Source: CAZTGZ01 sp044339595
GTDB taxonomy: Bacteria; Bacteroidota; Bacteroidia; NS11-12g; UBA9320
NCBI GenBank assembly: GCA_044339595.1
Contig: JBIIVF010000118.1
Span: 1 to 7,661 of the forward strand
Direction of reading: 5' to 3'
DNA: 7,661 nucleotides
Shown: positions 1 to 6,914 of the stretch, piece by piece
Layout: the number at the start of each line of letters is the position of its first letter
How positions within the stretch are numbered: position 1 is the stretch's first letter
Made by a program: the position numbers and the translations under genes
The notes under the pieces: generated by a model
The model's input: only the letters and a program-made list of their open reading frames with translations
The model's database searches: none
Told to the model about the DNA's origin: nothing

Positions 1-981
1 AAATTTGACCTGGAACTGGTGGTGCGTGATGAATTCAAGGGCCTAAAAATTAATACGTTGGAGGCCATAACTGAGACCTTTCAGAAAACTGAGTCATCTG
101 CAATTGTGCATCTCGAAGATGATGTATTGTTATGCAATGATGCCATCGAATTTATCAGTTCAATTGCAGGAATGCAAAGTGATTTCGAACAGGAAATAAT
201 GGGGGTGAGTCTTTATTCACAACAAAATAACCCATGGACCTTGTTCCCGCTTCATTTTCGAACAGATTCCTTTTTTACAAGAATGGGTATGCCATCATCT
301 TTGGGGGCTGTAATATTTAAAAATCAGTGGTTTGATTTTTATAGTTCATTGACAAACAATGAGTACCGGGTTGGAAAAGGGGGAAGACTTCATTTGCCTC
401 AACCGATGCAAAGTTGGGATCGAACCAAATCCTGGAAATATGAATTGGGATTGTATCTTATGTCTCACGGCAAGTATTTTTTATATCCACATAGTTCTTT
501 TACCGCACATTTGGGTAAACTAGGTACGCATGTTTCAGAAATGAGCAACTCCATGATTAATGGTTCGTTGAACAGGCCCGGAATAACCTATGATGTTAAG
601 CAAATGTATCGGATGCCGATAGATTCTTTAGATATATATTTCGAGCCTTCCCCCTCACTTTTTCAGAATATTTTTGATCATGAAATTCTGAGCCAATTAG
701 AAGTTGATCTATATGGTACGAAGCCAATTTCAACAGTAAAAAAATACTGGCTTACTTCAAAAAAAGTAAAGAAATCCATCCACAGCTTTGGTTATGAAAT
801 CAGAAATCCATCAGACAATATTCTGTACAATATACCCGGGGATAAATTCCATTTGGCTTTGAGTGAGGATATATTGGGTAAACCGGACTATTTTCAAAAA
901 CAATTTTTGGAAGCGTTGATCGGATCGCAGAACAAACGAAATCTACTTAAGTATTTATGGAGAAAGTTATTGAACACTTAA
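1..981 (+). CDS. GT-A-type glycosyltransferase (5' partial, GnT-I/GT2-like)
   Basis: The reading frame is open to the left edge, so the true start lies outside the window; the first in-frame GTG codons at 19 and 22 lie inside the conserved fold and are not credible starts. About 326 residues are visible. Counting from the first visible codon, HLEDDV at 37-42 supplies an acidic E-D-D motif that in GT-A enzymes, notably GnT-I-like ones, binds the metal and nucleotide sugar. It follows a helix (TLEAITETFQ) as in that fold. Further on, QSWD (about 137-140) and a stretch ending in LGKLGTHVSE resemble the acceptor-side W-D and N/H-L-G...TH segments of bacterial GT2-like sugar transferases. The last 110 residues or so match nothing I recognise and end in a basic tail (KRNLLKYLWRKLLNT). 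No signal peptide or membrane segment is seen in the visible part. By inference it transfers a sugar to a surface glycan or glycoprotein in the cytoplasm; donor and acceptor are unknown. The family call is fairly firm, the exact activity is not. Confidence 0.72.
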   Translation, partial: KFDLELVVRDEFKGLKINTLEAITETFQKTESSAIVHLEDDVLLCNDAIEFISSIAGMQSDFEQEIMGVSLYSQQNNPWTLFPLHFRTDSFFTRMGMPSSLGAVIFKNQWFDFYSSLTNNEYRVGKGGRLHLPQPMQSWDRTKSWKYELGLYLMSHGKYFLYPHSSFTAHLGKLGTHVSEMSNSMINGSLNRPGITYDVKQMYRMPIDSLDIYFEPSPSLFQNIFDHEILSQLEVDLYGTKPISTVKKYWLTSKKVKKSIHSFGYEIRNPSDNILYNIPGDKFHLALSEDILGKPDYFQKQFLEALIGSQNKRNLLKYLWRKLLNT

Positions 982-1077
982 TGTAAAATAATGTCAAGCT
1001 AAAATTCATTTAGGACTATAAGGTCGATAATTATTAAAATAACAATGATTTCGATTGCTCTAATTATACAGTTGTGT

Positions 1078-4000
1078 TTATCTCATCAAGTAAAGTTTGC
1101 CTACATCATTTTTAAACATGGCTTCATTGCCATCTTGGCGTAAGTCTAAAGTTTGACCATTTAGTTTCGTGACTACTTTATATAAATAGACTCCATTGGC
1201 CAATCTATCGCCAAACTCATCTGTCCCATCCCAAGCGTAATCGGACATATTGTGCCCTATTTTTAAATTTCCCAATTCCGACTTGGTGATGGTTTTAATC
1301 AATTTTCCCGTCAAATTGAAGATGTAAATTTCCATCACTTCAGGTATAGTCTCTCCGGTAAGGGTAAAAACAAAACGGGTTGATGTGGTGAATGGATTTG
1401 GGTAATTGTATAAACGACTAACCGTTGGTTCATTGATTACGGTGAAAAGTATAGAATAAGGATTTACTGAGGAGAGATTCTGGGTCTTGTCTATTACTTG
1501 AACATCCATTCGGTAATCTCCATTTGCCAGCTTAGCAGGTCTGTATATTAGTTCTGCTTTTTCGCCTTTACTTCCAGACGGTTTGAAAGTAAATTCCGGT
1601 AGGGTTGTATTCAGGGTTGCAAATGTGTCTTTGCCTGGGTATTTAATTTTAATTTGAAAGAGTTCAGGCTGATCTATAAATCGGTAAGGATTGTCATCTT
1701 TCGCCAAGATTTGGATGGTAGGTCTTGGTGATATGATGTCGTGATTCATGATACGCATTCCATCGAATGTGACATCAAAAACAGGGTTTTTTTCATCCTT
1801 TGAAACGAAGAAATATTTAATAAAAGAATTATTAGAGAAGTTTAATTCAGGCGCAGCCCTGTCATGATTAACCGATATAAATAGTTCATTCAATCCTATT
1901 TTATCTAAAGTCGGAATGTTAACGAAAATATGAAAGGAATCTCTGGCATTAAGTTCTCGGTATGCAGTATAAAGCAGTGTGTCTGTTTTTTGTTTGATTA
2001 TATTTCGAACCGAAACAAATACCTTTAAGCTATCCATATCATCATTTGAAATATTTTGGAAACCCGCTTTGAAAACATAAGGTTCGTTTTCCATGATCGT
2101 ATCCATTTGCAAGGCAAATCCTTCAACAGGAACAATACTCCCTTCCGGCACCCCATCAAATAAGGCGGTCCAACTTACCAATTGGGCAGGATTTCTTAAT
2201 TCATTATCGTAAAAGTTTACTTTTAGTTGAATGTATCGATACAATTTAGCATCAATAAAACTCAGGTCAACGGAATGGGAGTCAGCATTTTTAATCAAAG
2301 TTTGTACAGCTCCGTTTTCATCTATCCCTAAAATATCAAGTGTAACCGAATCTTGAATTTCTTGGTCTATTTTGAGGTAAACCTTGTTCCAATTAGAAGC
2401 GGGGCCAATTTTCTTTGAAATCATCGATCCTGCCGTAAGTTTAGGAAATACTTGAGTAGTATGTGCGACACCTTGTTTTTCTGGGGCAAGTGTGCTATTC
2501 GAAAAGTCAGGAAAAACTTCTACAGCTTCTCCGGGTAAAATGCCTTTTTGACCTTTAGCGAGATACGGATGACCGTTTTTATTCTGTTGAATTTTATTAA
2601 TACCAAATCTTGATAACTCTTGATAAAGGGCGCTTTCCCATGAGTCTACCGCCATCACCAGACCACTGTATAAAAAGATGTGATAATTCTCCGGTATCTT
2701 GGATAAAATGAGTGCCATGGAATCCCTGTCTGCTTTGAAACGAGTATCGAATTGATAAACCCCTGATTTTTTTCCAATAGTATAGTATTTATTTTTGTAT
2801 TCGCCGGGATAAATAGGATACCAATTATCCGCTACTACAGTAAGATTGTGCTTAGAGGCATCCGAATACCGATCTTCATTATCCGGATCTATCGCCATCA
2901 ATCTTAAGCCATTGGAAACAAACCATTGGTAATAATTAAGTGAGGCATTTTCAATATCAATAATAATATTTCTTCTGAATGATGTAGCTTGATTGCCGAA
3001 AGTGTAGGTAGCATAATTGCCCGAGATGATTCTACCAAAATCAAGGATTCGTTTACTGTAGTCTAAAGTAATGGCTTGCAATGTACTCTCCCCAAACTTA
3101 TTAAAATACCCTTGACTCCATCCATTCGGACTTTTGAATATAAATCTAAAAGTATTTGTCACCCAATTGCCCCCTTCATTTTCCGGTAAATTCAGTCGGG
3201 CTCTCCAAAAAAAGTCAGTACTGTCAAATGGAGGAAGTGAATACGCATATTCAATGATGTTTGAACCCCTGATGACGGCCGATTTATGCAATTCAGAACT
3301 ACTGAATTCAGGCGTGGTATCAATTTCAAAGATGACCTCCAATTCGGGTGAAAATACATTGAGTGCCTGAACTTGAAGTTTGACTTGTGAATTACTTACA
3401 ATTTGATCTTTTAATGGGAATAAAGTTCGAATACCATTAGCCGCGGTGAAAACATAGCCGCTTAAAATATTATTCGACTCACCCAATGGCAATAGCTCGC
3501 TGATTTTATTCTCAGGATCAAGTTTGATTTCAAAATTAATGAGCCCACCTAATTGAATAGGTAAAGCCGACAAATTAATTACCACCGTATCACTGGTATA
3601 AATTTTCTGTTTCCTGATGATGGGTAAAAGGAGGTTATCCCCATTCTGTGTTTTTAGCGTAACTTCTATTTCGAGTGTATCATCTATGGCTTTGCCCAGG
3701 TTGTCAATTCTAAAGGTTACAAATTTGTCTGAAATATTTCCTTCTACAGAAAGGAGTTTTAAACTCGACGATAATGCGCGATAATCAGGTCTCTCCGGGC
3801 TATATAATTTAATGGCCGGGTCACCCAAATATATGAGCTGCCGGCACTGATTTCTGTTGTAATCATTTCCGGGTTGTTGGTATTGGCGAATCGTTTCTCT
3901 TTTGCTGACTCCAATACTATTACCATATTGATTGTAAAAGATGTTTTTGTGAAATATATCTCCATAGAAATACAACTCATTGGTGAATCCAAAATTGGTG

Positions 4001-6054
4001 CTCGCAACCCAACTGATACAACCTAATTTAGGCTCGAAAAGAAATGATTCAGGAACCGAATACTGCTCAAAACTGTTTCCCAAGGCGCATCCATTGAAAT
4101 AGAATAATGGATACTTTCCTTCATTTTTATATTGACTGGATTGTCCGATATCAATTTCAAGCACTTGTGCCGAACCATGTCCAAAATAAGTAACCATAGA
4201 AACACCTGCATTGATCTGATCTTGAACTTTTTGAATTAAAGACCCGTCAACCGGGAGGGCATCGGCTTTAGACAACAAGACTCTTTTCCCTCCAAAATAT
4301 TTTCCTGATAAAGTGTTTGCGAAATTCTGTAGGTAATTCCGGAATTGTACGTTTTCGGAACCGTCTTTACCTCCTGCCAAATGCAAAACATTTTTTCTCC
4401 AATCTTCATTTCCGGATCTTTCGTGCAGCTTAACTTTATCAAGATAGTCGAGTATTTGACGATTGCTTCTACAAGGAATTCTACCGGTAGCTAAGGCCGG
4501 TTCGAGTATCGTTCCGTTTAATCCGCTGGTAAGGGCGTAATCCGAAGGTGGAACTCCAAAAGTAGGAACCAAATCTTCAAACAATCGGTTGGTCGTTTCA
4601 AGGGTTATTCTGTTGTATGTCTGACCCTTGCCAATCAGCATCAAATAGGTGGGTTTTTCTGGCTGTTTGATGAGCATTTCGTTGATCAGGTTTCGAATGG
4701 CCATCGGATGATGGATGCCATAATAATATTGATCATACAGGTTTGGAAAAAATCCTGTAAATACATTGTGATTGCCTCCTTCCGGGCTGGATCTATAATT
4801 CTTATAAGCCTGCACACCGGAATCAAGAATCACATGGGATAAAATGATATAGTCGTAGGCTGTTTTTGAAAAATCAAAGGGGGTAAAAGTCACCGGCAAA
4901 ATTTGGGCAGCCGAAATATTCCGTATATCAGTACTATCGATAATCAACAGCTCATTGACCGGAAAGGTAGAGGGTAAATTCAGTCTGACAATGTTGCCGT
5001 CCAAAACACAAACTATCGATACATGATTGCGGTAATCATAAACCCTGGGTGCTTTTTTAGACGCGGGATAATTCATGAATTCTAAAAATCGATTCGGGGC
5101 TTCGTATCTAAAATTGAAATTGCTGTTATTTCCCAGATTAAATCTTCTTTGATACGTCATGGAAACATAGGCTATGGAAAGTCTTCCTCCACTTATCGAG
5201 GATGAAACCCGATAGAGCGTGGCATCCCTCAGAAATGAAAAAGGGACCTTCACACTGTCTAGAACGTGAGCATATCCGGTAAATTTCTTCTTAAATAAAA
5301 GGGAATACGTCGGTCCTACGAAAACGGAAGCCTCCTGATTAAACCCATCGCCATCAAGGGTAGTATTGCTATTTTTTCCGTAAATACTGAAGTTGAATTG
5401 TGCATCTTTCCCATCGTTAAAAGCGAAGGGAGTGCTGATGGATAAATTTCTGTTGCTTCCGTTCGGAGCTCCCATCCAACCTTCGCCATCCGTATATTCA
5501 GAAAATTGACCTAATCCGCTGCCAAAGGGACTCCCATCCGACCAAGCTTCTCTGAAATAAACGGTGCTTTTGAATAAGAAGGAAGAATCTTTAGTTTTAC
5601 CCGAATAGATGGTGTCTGCGTAAACTGAAATCCGTTTACCGTATTCGGTCAATGACCAGGTAAGAAAGTATGGGAGACTGTCTTGATACAAACTATGCGC
5701 ACCATGTGGTTGTTCATTTGAATTTCGATATAATATATTGTCTAAAGTGCCGTCATTGTAGGTCCCGTAAAATTCTATGAAATCAGTACTGTCGAAAAGT
5801 CCGTCTTGTTCTCCTTCAATTTTTAATGGAATTTCTAGACCTTTAGCAAACACAGAAATTTTTTGAGGGTCAATTTGTTGAATGGGTACACCGGCTTTAT
5901 TCAATTCTGTAAAAGTAAGGCGATAAAGGCCCTCCTTCGGAATCATAAATTTATAGTATTGCTGGACAAATTTGATCCATTCGTTGCCAAAGTTTTGAGC
6001 CTTCAACAAGGTTGAAATGAAGACAAAACATGAAAACAAAAGATAACGTTTCAT
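1078..6054 (-). CDS. C25-family (gingipain-like) peptidase, PorU2-like, with T9SS-type C-terminal domain
   Basis: This encodes about 1658 residues from the ATG at 6052-6054. That start gives a clean signal peptide (MKRYLLFSCFVFISTLLKA|QN, cut after A19); an in-frame ATG at 6094-6096 would put 14 extra residues in front. Domains, numbered from 6054: beta-rich N-terminal part 20-395; C25 caspase-like domain about 400-755, with LMLIGKG (471), SDYALTSG (504), LATGRIPC (521), catalytic His626 in YFGHGS, catalytic Cys656 in NGCALG, and the closing LGDPAIKLY (743). Then come a CARDB-like domain (770-868), an Ig/FN3-like domain (870-977), a probable ILEI-like domain (1025-1180), a second CARDB-like domain (1312-1416), a VTFDGMRI-containing domain (1428-1540) and a FlgD-Ig/T9SS-like C-terminal domain (1547-1658: YPNPF, WDGTDEFG, NGVYLYK, GKLYLMR). 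Canonical PorU, the T9SS sortase that cuts and anchors cargo at the outer membrane, is several hundred residues shorter. This architecture fits the proteins usually labelled PorU2, whose role is not well established. It may be a surface sortase or a secreted protease. No frameshift is seen. Confidence 0.9.
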   Translation of the reverse strand: MKRYLLFSCFVFISTLLKAQNFGNEWIKFVQQYYKFMIPKEGLYRLTFTELNKAGVPIQQIDPQKISVFAKGLEIPLKIEGEQDGLFDSTDFIEFYGTYNDGTLDNILYRNSNEQPHGAHSLYQDSLPYFLTWSLTEYGKRISVYADTIYSGKTKDSSFLFKSTVYFREAWSDGSPFGSGLGQFSEYTDGEGWMGAPNGSNRNLSISTPFAFNDGKDAQFNFSIYGKNSNTTLDGDGFNQEASVFVGPTYSLLFKKKFTGYAHVLDSVKVPFSFLRDATLYRVSSSISGGRLSIAYVSMTYQRRFNLGNNSNFNFRYEAPNRFLEFMNYPASKKAPRVYDYRNHVSIVCVLDGNIVRLNLPSTFPVNELLIIDSTDIRNISAAQILPVTFTPFDFSKTAYDYIILSHVILDSGVQAYKNYRSSPEGGNHNVFTGFFPNLYDQYYYGIHHPMAIRNLINEMLIKQPEKPTYLMLIGKGQTYNRITLETTNRLFEDLVPTFGVPPSDYALTSGLNGTILEPALATGRIPCRSNRQILDYLDKVKLHERSGNEDWRKNVLHLAGGKDGSENVQFRNYLQNFANTLSGKYFGGKRVLLSKADALPVDGSLIQKVQDQINAGVSMVTYFGHGSAQVLEIDIGQSSQYKNEGKYPLFYFNGCALGNSFEQYSVPESFLFEPKLGCISWVASTNFGFTNELYFYGDIFHKNIFYNQYGNSIGVSKRETIRQYQQPGNDYNRNQCRQLIYLGDPAIKLYSPERPDYRALSSSLKLLSVEGNISDKFVTFRIDNLGKAIDDTLEIEVTLKTQNGDNLLLPIIRKQKIYTSDTVVINLSALPIQLGGLINFEIKLDPENKISELLPLGESNNILSGYVFTAANGIRTLFPLKDQIVSNSQVKLQVQALNVFSPELEVIFEIDTTPEFSSSELHKSAVIRGSNIIEYAYSLPPFDSTDFFWRARLNLPENEGGNWVTNTFRFIFKSPNGWSQGYFNKFGESTLQAITLDYSKRILDFGRIISGNYATYTFGNQATSFRRNIIIDIENASLNYYQWFVSNGLRLMAIDPDNEDRYSDASKHNLTVVADNWYPIYPGEYKNKYYTIGKKSGVYQFDTRFKADRDSMALILSKIPENYHIFLYSGLVMAVDSWESALYQELSRFGINKIQQNKNGHPYLAKGQKGILPGEAVEVFPDFSNSTLAPEKQGVAHTTQVFPKLTAGSMISKKIGPASNWNKVYLKIDQEIQDSVTLDILGIDENGAVQTLIKNADSHSVDLSFIDAKLYRYIQLKVNFYDNELRNPAQLVSWTALFDGVPEGSIVPVEGFALQMDTIMENEPYVFKAGFQNISNDDMDSLKVFVSVRNIIKQKTDTLLYTAYRELNARDSFHIFVNIPTLDKIGLNELFISVNHDRAAPELNFSNNSFIKYFFVSKDEKNPVFDVTFDGMRIMNHDIISPRPTIQILAKDDNPYRFIDQPELFQIKIKYPGKDTFATLNTTLPEFTFKPSGSKGEKAELIYRPAKLANGDYRMDVQVIDKTQNLSSVNPYSILFTVINEPTVSRLYNYPNPFTTSTRFVFTLTGETIPEVMEIYIFNLTGKLIKTITKSELGNLKIGHNMSDYAWDGTDEFGDRLANGVYLYKVVTKLNGQTLDLRQDGNEAMFKNDVGKLYLMR
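1081..1419 (-). other. FlgD-Ig / T9SS-like C-terminal domain of the C25 protein
   Basis: This segment encodes roughly the last 112 residues. YNYPNPF opens the domain in the way typical of Bacteroidota secretion C-terminal domains, and WDGTDEFGDRLANGVYLYK is the signature of FlgD-like Ig repeats and type A sorting domains. After NGVYLYK there is an extra loop of about 25 residues (around QTLDLRQDGNEAMFKNDV) before the terminal GKLYLMR strand, longer than in a standard cargo domain. Such domains normally route a protein through the T9SS; in PorU-like proteins they are thought to be kept rather than cut off. Which applies here cannot be told from the sequence. Confidence 0.65.
2515..2982 (-). 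other. Probable ILEI/FAM3-like domain within the C25 protein
   Basis: Residues about 1025-1180 of the C25 protein show the run of features I associate with the ILEI (interleukin-like EMT inducer, FAM3/PANDER) fold: GLRLMAIDPDN (a strand followed by D-P), then FDTRF, then a helix and ILSKIPENYHIF (the 'I-P-x-x-hydrophobic' core), then an alternating helix DSWESALYQELSRFGINKI, and YLAKGQKG near the end. The same order occurs in vertebrate FAM3 proteins and in bacterial extracellular proteins, where the fold is taken to be carbohydrate-binding or adhesive. The match was made by eye, so the boundaries are approximate and the assignment is an inference. Confidence 0.5.
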
Positions 6055-6075
6055 AGTTTGCTTATATGCATTTGG

Positions 6076-6083
6076 CGAATATA
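6076..6083 (-). promoter_or_regulatory. Candidate -7 element for the C25 gene
   Basis: On the minus strand this reads TATATTCG, one mismatch from the Bacteroidota -7 consensus TAnnTTTG. It would start transcription roughly 15 bases before the ATG at 6054, which agrees with that start rather than 6096. No good -33 TTTG lies at the expected distance; the nearest weak candidate is TTCG at 6103-6100. An alternative, weaker element (TATTTACT, 6120-6113) would fit the upstream ATG instead. Both are tentative. Confidence 0.25.
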
Positions 6084-6093
6084 CACCATTGAC

Positions 6094-6112
6094 CATAATC
6101 GAATCTCGATCG
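6094..6112 (-). repeat. Left arm of imperfect 19-bp inverted repeat
   Basis: Read on the minus strand from 6112 to 6094, this matches the plus strand at 6180-6198 at 16 of 19 positions. The last 13 bases, AGATTCGATTATG, differ from the other arm by one base. The arm ends on an in-frame ATG (6096-6094) that lies 42 bases upstream of the preferred C25 start. It overlaps a perfect 10-bp palindrome, CTCGATCGAG, at 6105-6114. It could be an operator half-site or a duplicated leader. Confidence 0.7.
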
Positions 6113-6122
6113 AGTAAATAAT

Positions 6123-6151
6123 TGCCGAAATGTGATACAAAATCTTCGGCA
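6123..6151. promoter_or_regulatory. Inverted repeat TGCCGAA-15-TTCGGCA, possible operator
   Basis: TGCCGAA at 6123-6129 and TTCGGCA at 6145-6151 form a perfect 7-bp inverted repeat with a 15-base spacer, placed between the divergent promoters and just upstream of the scoA -7 element, where the -33 contact would be. The spacing suits a dimeric DNA-binding protein better than an RNA hairpin. No T-run follows, so it is not a terminator. No regulator gene is visible in the window, so its role is inference. Confidence 0.4.
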
Positions 6152-6171
6152 TATTTTCAGTCAAAATCATG

Positions 6172-6179
6172 TAGGTTTG
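6172..6179 (+). promoter_or_regulatory. scoAB promoter, -7 element TAGGTTTG
   Basis: TAGGTTTG matches the Bacteroidota -7 consensus TAnnTTTG at every fixed position and lies 16 bases before the scoA ATG, implying a leader of only about 10 bases. At the expected -33 distance (ending about 6150-6152) there is no TTTG or TTG; that spot is taken up by the TTCGGCA half of an inverted repeat. The promoter may therefore need an activator or be weak, or the match may be chance. Confidence 0.45.
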
Positions 6180-6198
6180 CGAGAGAGAATCGATTATG
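6180..6198 (+). repeat. Right arm of imperfect 19-bp inverted repeat, ending on the scoA ATG
   Basis: This arm runs from just after the TAGGTTTG promoter element to the end of the scoA start codon (CGAGAGAGAATCGATTATG). It therefore covers what would be the complete 5' leader of the scoAB transcript plus the first codon. Its partner is the minus strand of 6094-6112; the centre of symmetry lies near 6146. The purine run GAGAGAGAA is the only ribosome-binding-like feature before scoA and is a poor Shine-Dalgarno match, as is usual in Bacteroidota. Confidence 0.7.
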
Positions 6199-6894
6199 AA
6201 TAAAGTTGTTCGAAATGCAGAGGAGGCCATCGCTCAAATTGAAGATGGTTCTATTTTAATGCTCGGTGGATTTGGATTGTGCGGAATCCCGGAAAATTGC
6301 ATCACCGCAATGGTAAAAAAAGGGGTTAAGAATTTAACCTGCATCTCTAACAATGCCGGAGTCGATGATTTCGGTATTGGGCTGATGTTAAAACAGAAGC
6401 AAGTGAAAAAGATGATTTCTTCTTATGTTGGAGAGAATGAAGAATTTGAGAGACAATTGCTCAGTGGCGAGTTGGAAGTAGAATTAATTCCACAAGGCAC
6501 TTTAGCAGAGAGATGTCGGGCTGCGGGTGCAGGAATTCCTGCATTTTATACCCCTGCCGGATTCGGGACCGAAGTGGCGGATGGAAAAGAATCTCGTGAA
6601 TTCAACGGTAAGATGTATTTGCTGGAAAAGGCATTTGAAGCAGATTTTGCCATCGTAAAGGCCTGGAAAGGCGATACTTTAGGCAATCTTATTTTTAAAG
6701 ATACCGCCCGAAATTTCAATCCGATGATGGCCATGGCAGGTAAGATTACCATAGCGGAAGTAGAAGAATTGGTAGAACCCGGCGATTTGGATCCCAATTT
6801 TATTCATACGCCCGGAATTTTTGTGAACCTCATTTTTCAAGGAAGTAATTATGAAAAGCGCATCGAACAACGCACCGTTCGGATCAGAGAATAA
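6196..6894 (+). CDS. scoA: 3-oxoacid CoA-transferase (SCOT) subunit A
   Basis: At 232 residues it has the usual length for the alpha subunit of succinyl-CoA:3-ketoacid CoA-transferase. With subunit B it moves CoA between succinyl-CoA and acetoacetate (EC 2.8.3.5) in the cytoplasm, linking ketone-body or acetoacetate use, including from amino acid breakdown, to the TCA cycle. Visible family marks are DGSILMLGGFGLCGIPE (17-33, the family's N-terminal GGFxxxGxP signature), SNNAG (51-55), PQGTLAER (99-106), FYTPAGFGT (117-125) and NFNPMMAMA (173-181). The start follows an AT-rich, purine-containing leader without a clear Shine-Dalgarno site, and the N-terminus aligns with the family from MNKVVRNAEEA. 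It is first in a two-gene operon, 20 bases before scoB. Related acetate/butyrate-acetoacetate CoA-transferases share the fold, but the overall sequence looks most like the SCOT type; substrate preference is not proven. Confidence 0.93.
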   Translation: MNKVVRNAEEAIAQIEDGSILMLGGFGLCGIPENCITAMVKKGVKNLTCISNNAGVDDFGIGLMLKQKQVKKMISSYVGENEEFERQLLSGELEVELIPQGTLAERCRAAGAGIPAFYTPAGFGTEVADGKESREFNGKMYLLEKAFEADFAIVKAWKGDTLGNLIFKDTARNFNPMMAMAGKITIAEVEELVEPGDLDPNFIHTPGIFVNLIFQGSNYEKRIEQRTVRIRE

Positions 6895-6914
6895 GTACCA
6901 CAAATTACAGTAAC

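Noticed and set aside
19..24. GTG codons as the start of the glycosyltransferase.
   Set aside because: The frame is open to the window edge and the GT-A fold needs more sequence before the E-D-D motif; the gene is truncated by the window, not short.
982..1077. Possible terminator in the convergent spacer between the glycosyltransferase and the C25 gene.
   Set aside because: The spacer is AT-rich and holds only short palindromes such as ATAATTAT (1027-1034) and a 4-bp stem CAAT/ATTG (1043-1057). There is no GC-rich stem followed by a T-run on either strand, so no intrinsic terminator can be supported.
3134..4442. Small open frames on both strands within the C25 gene (for example 3134-3370 plus, 3759-4007 and 4236-4442 minus).
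   Set aside because: They lie wholly inside the large intact gene in other frames, their products look like no family, and none has its own leader or promoter.
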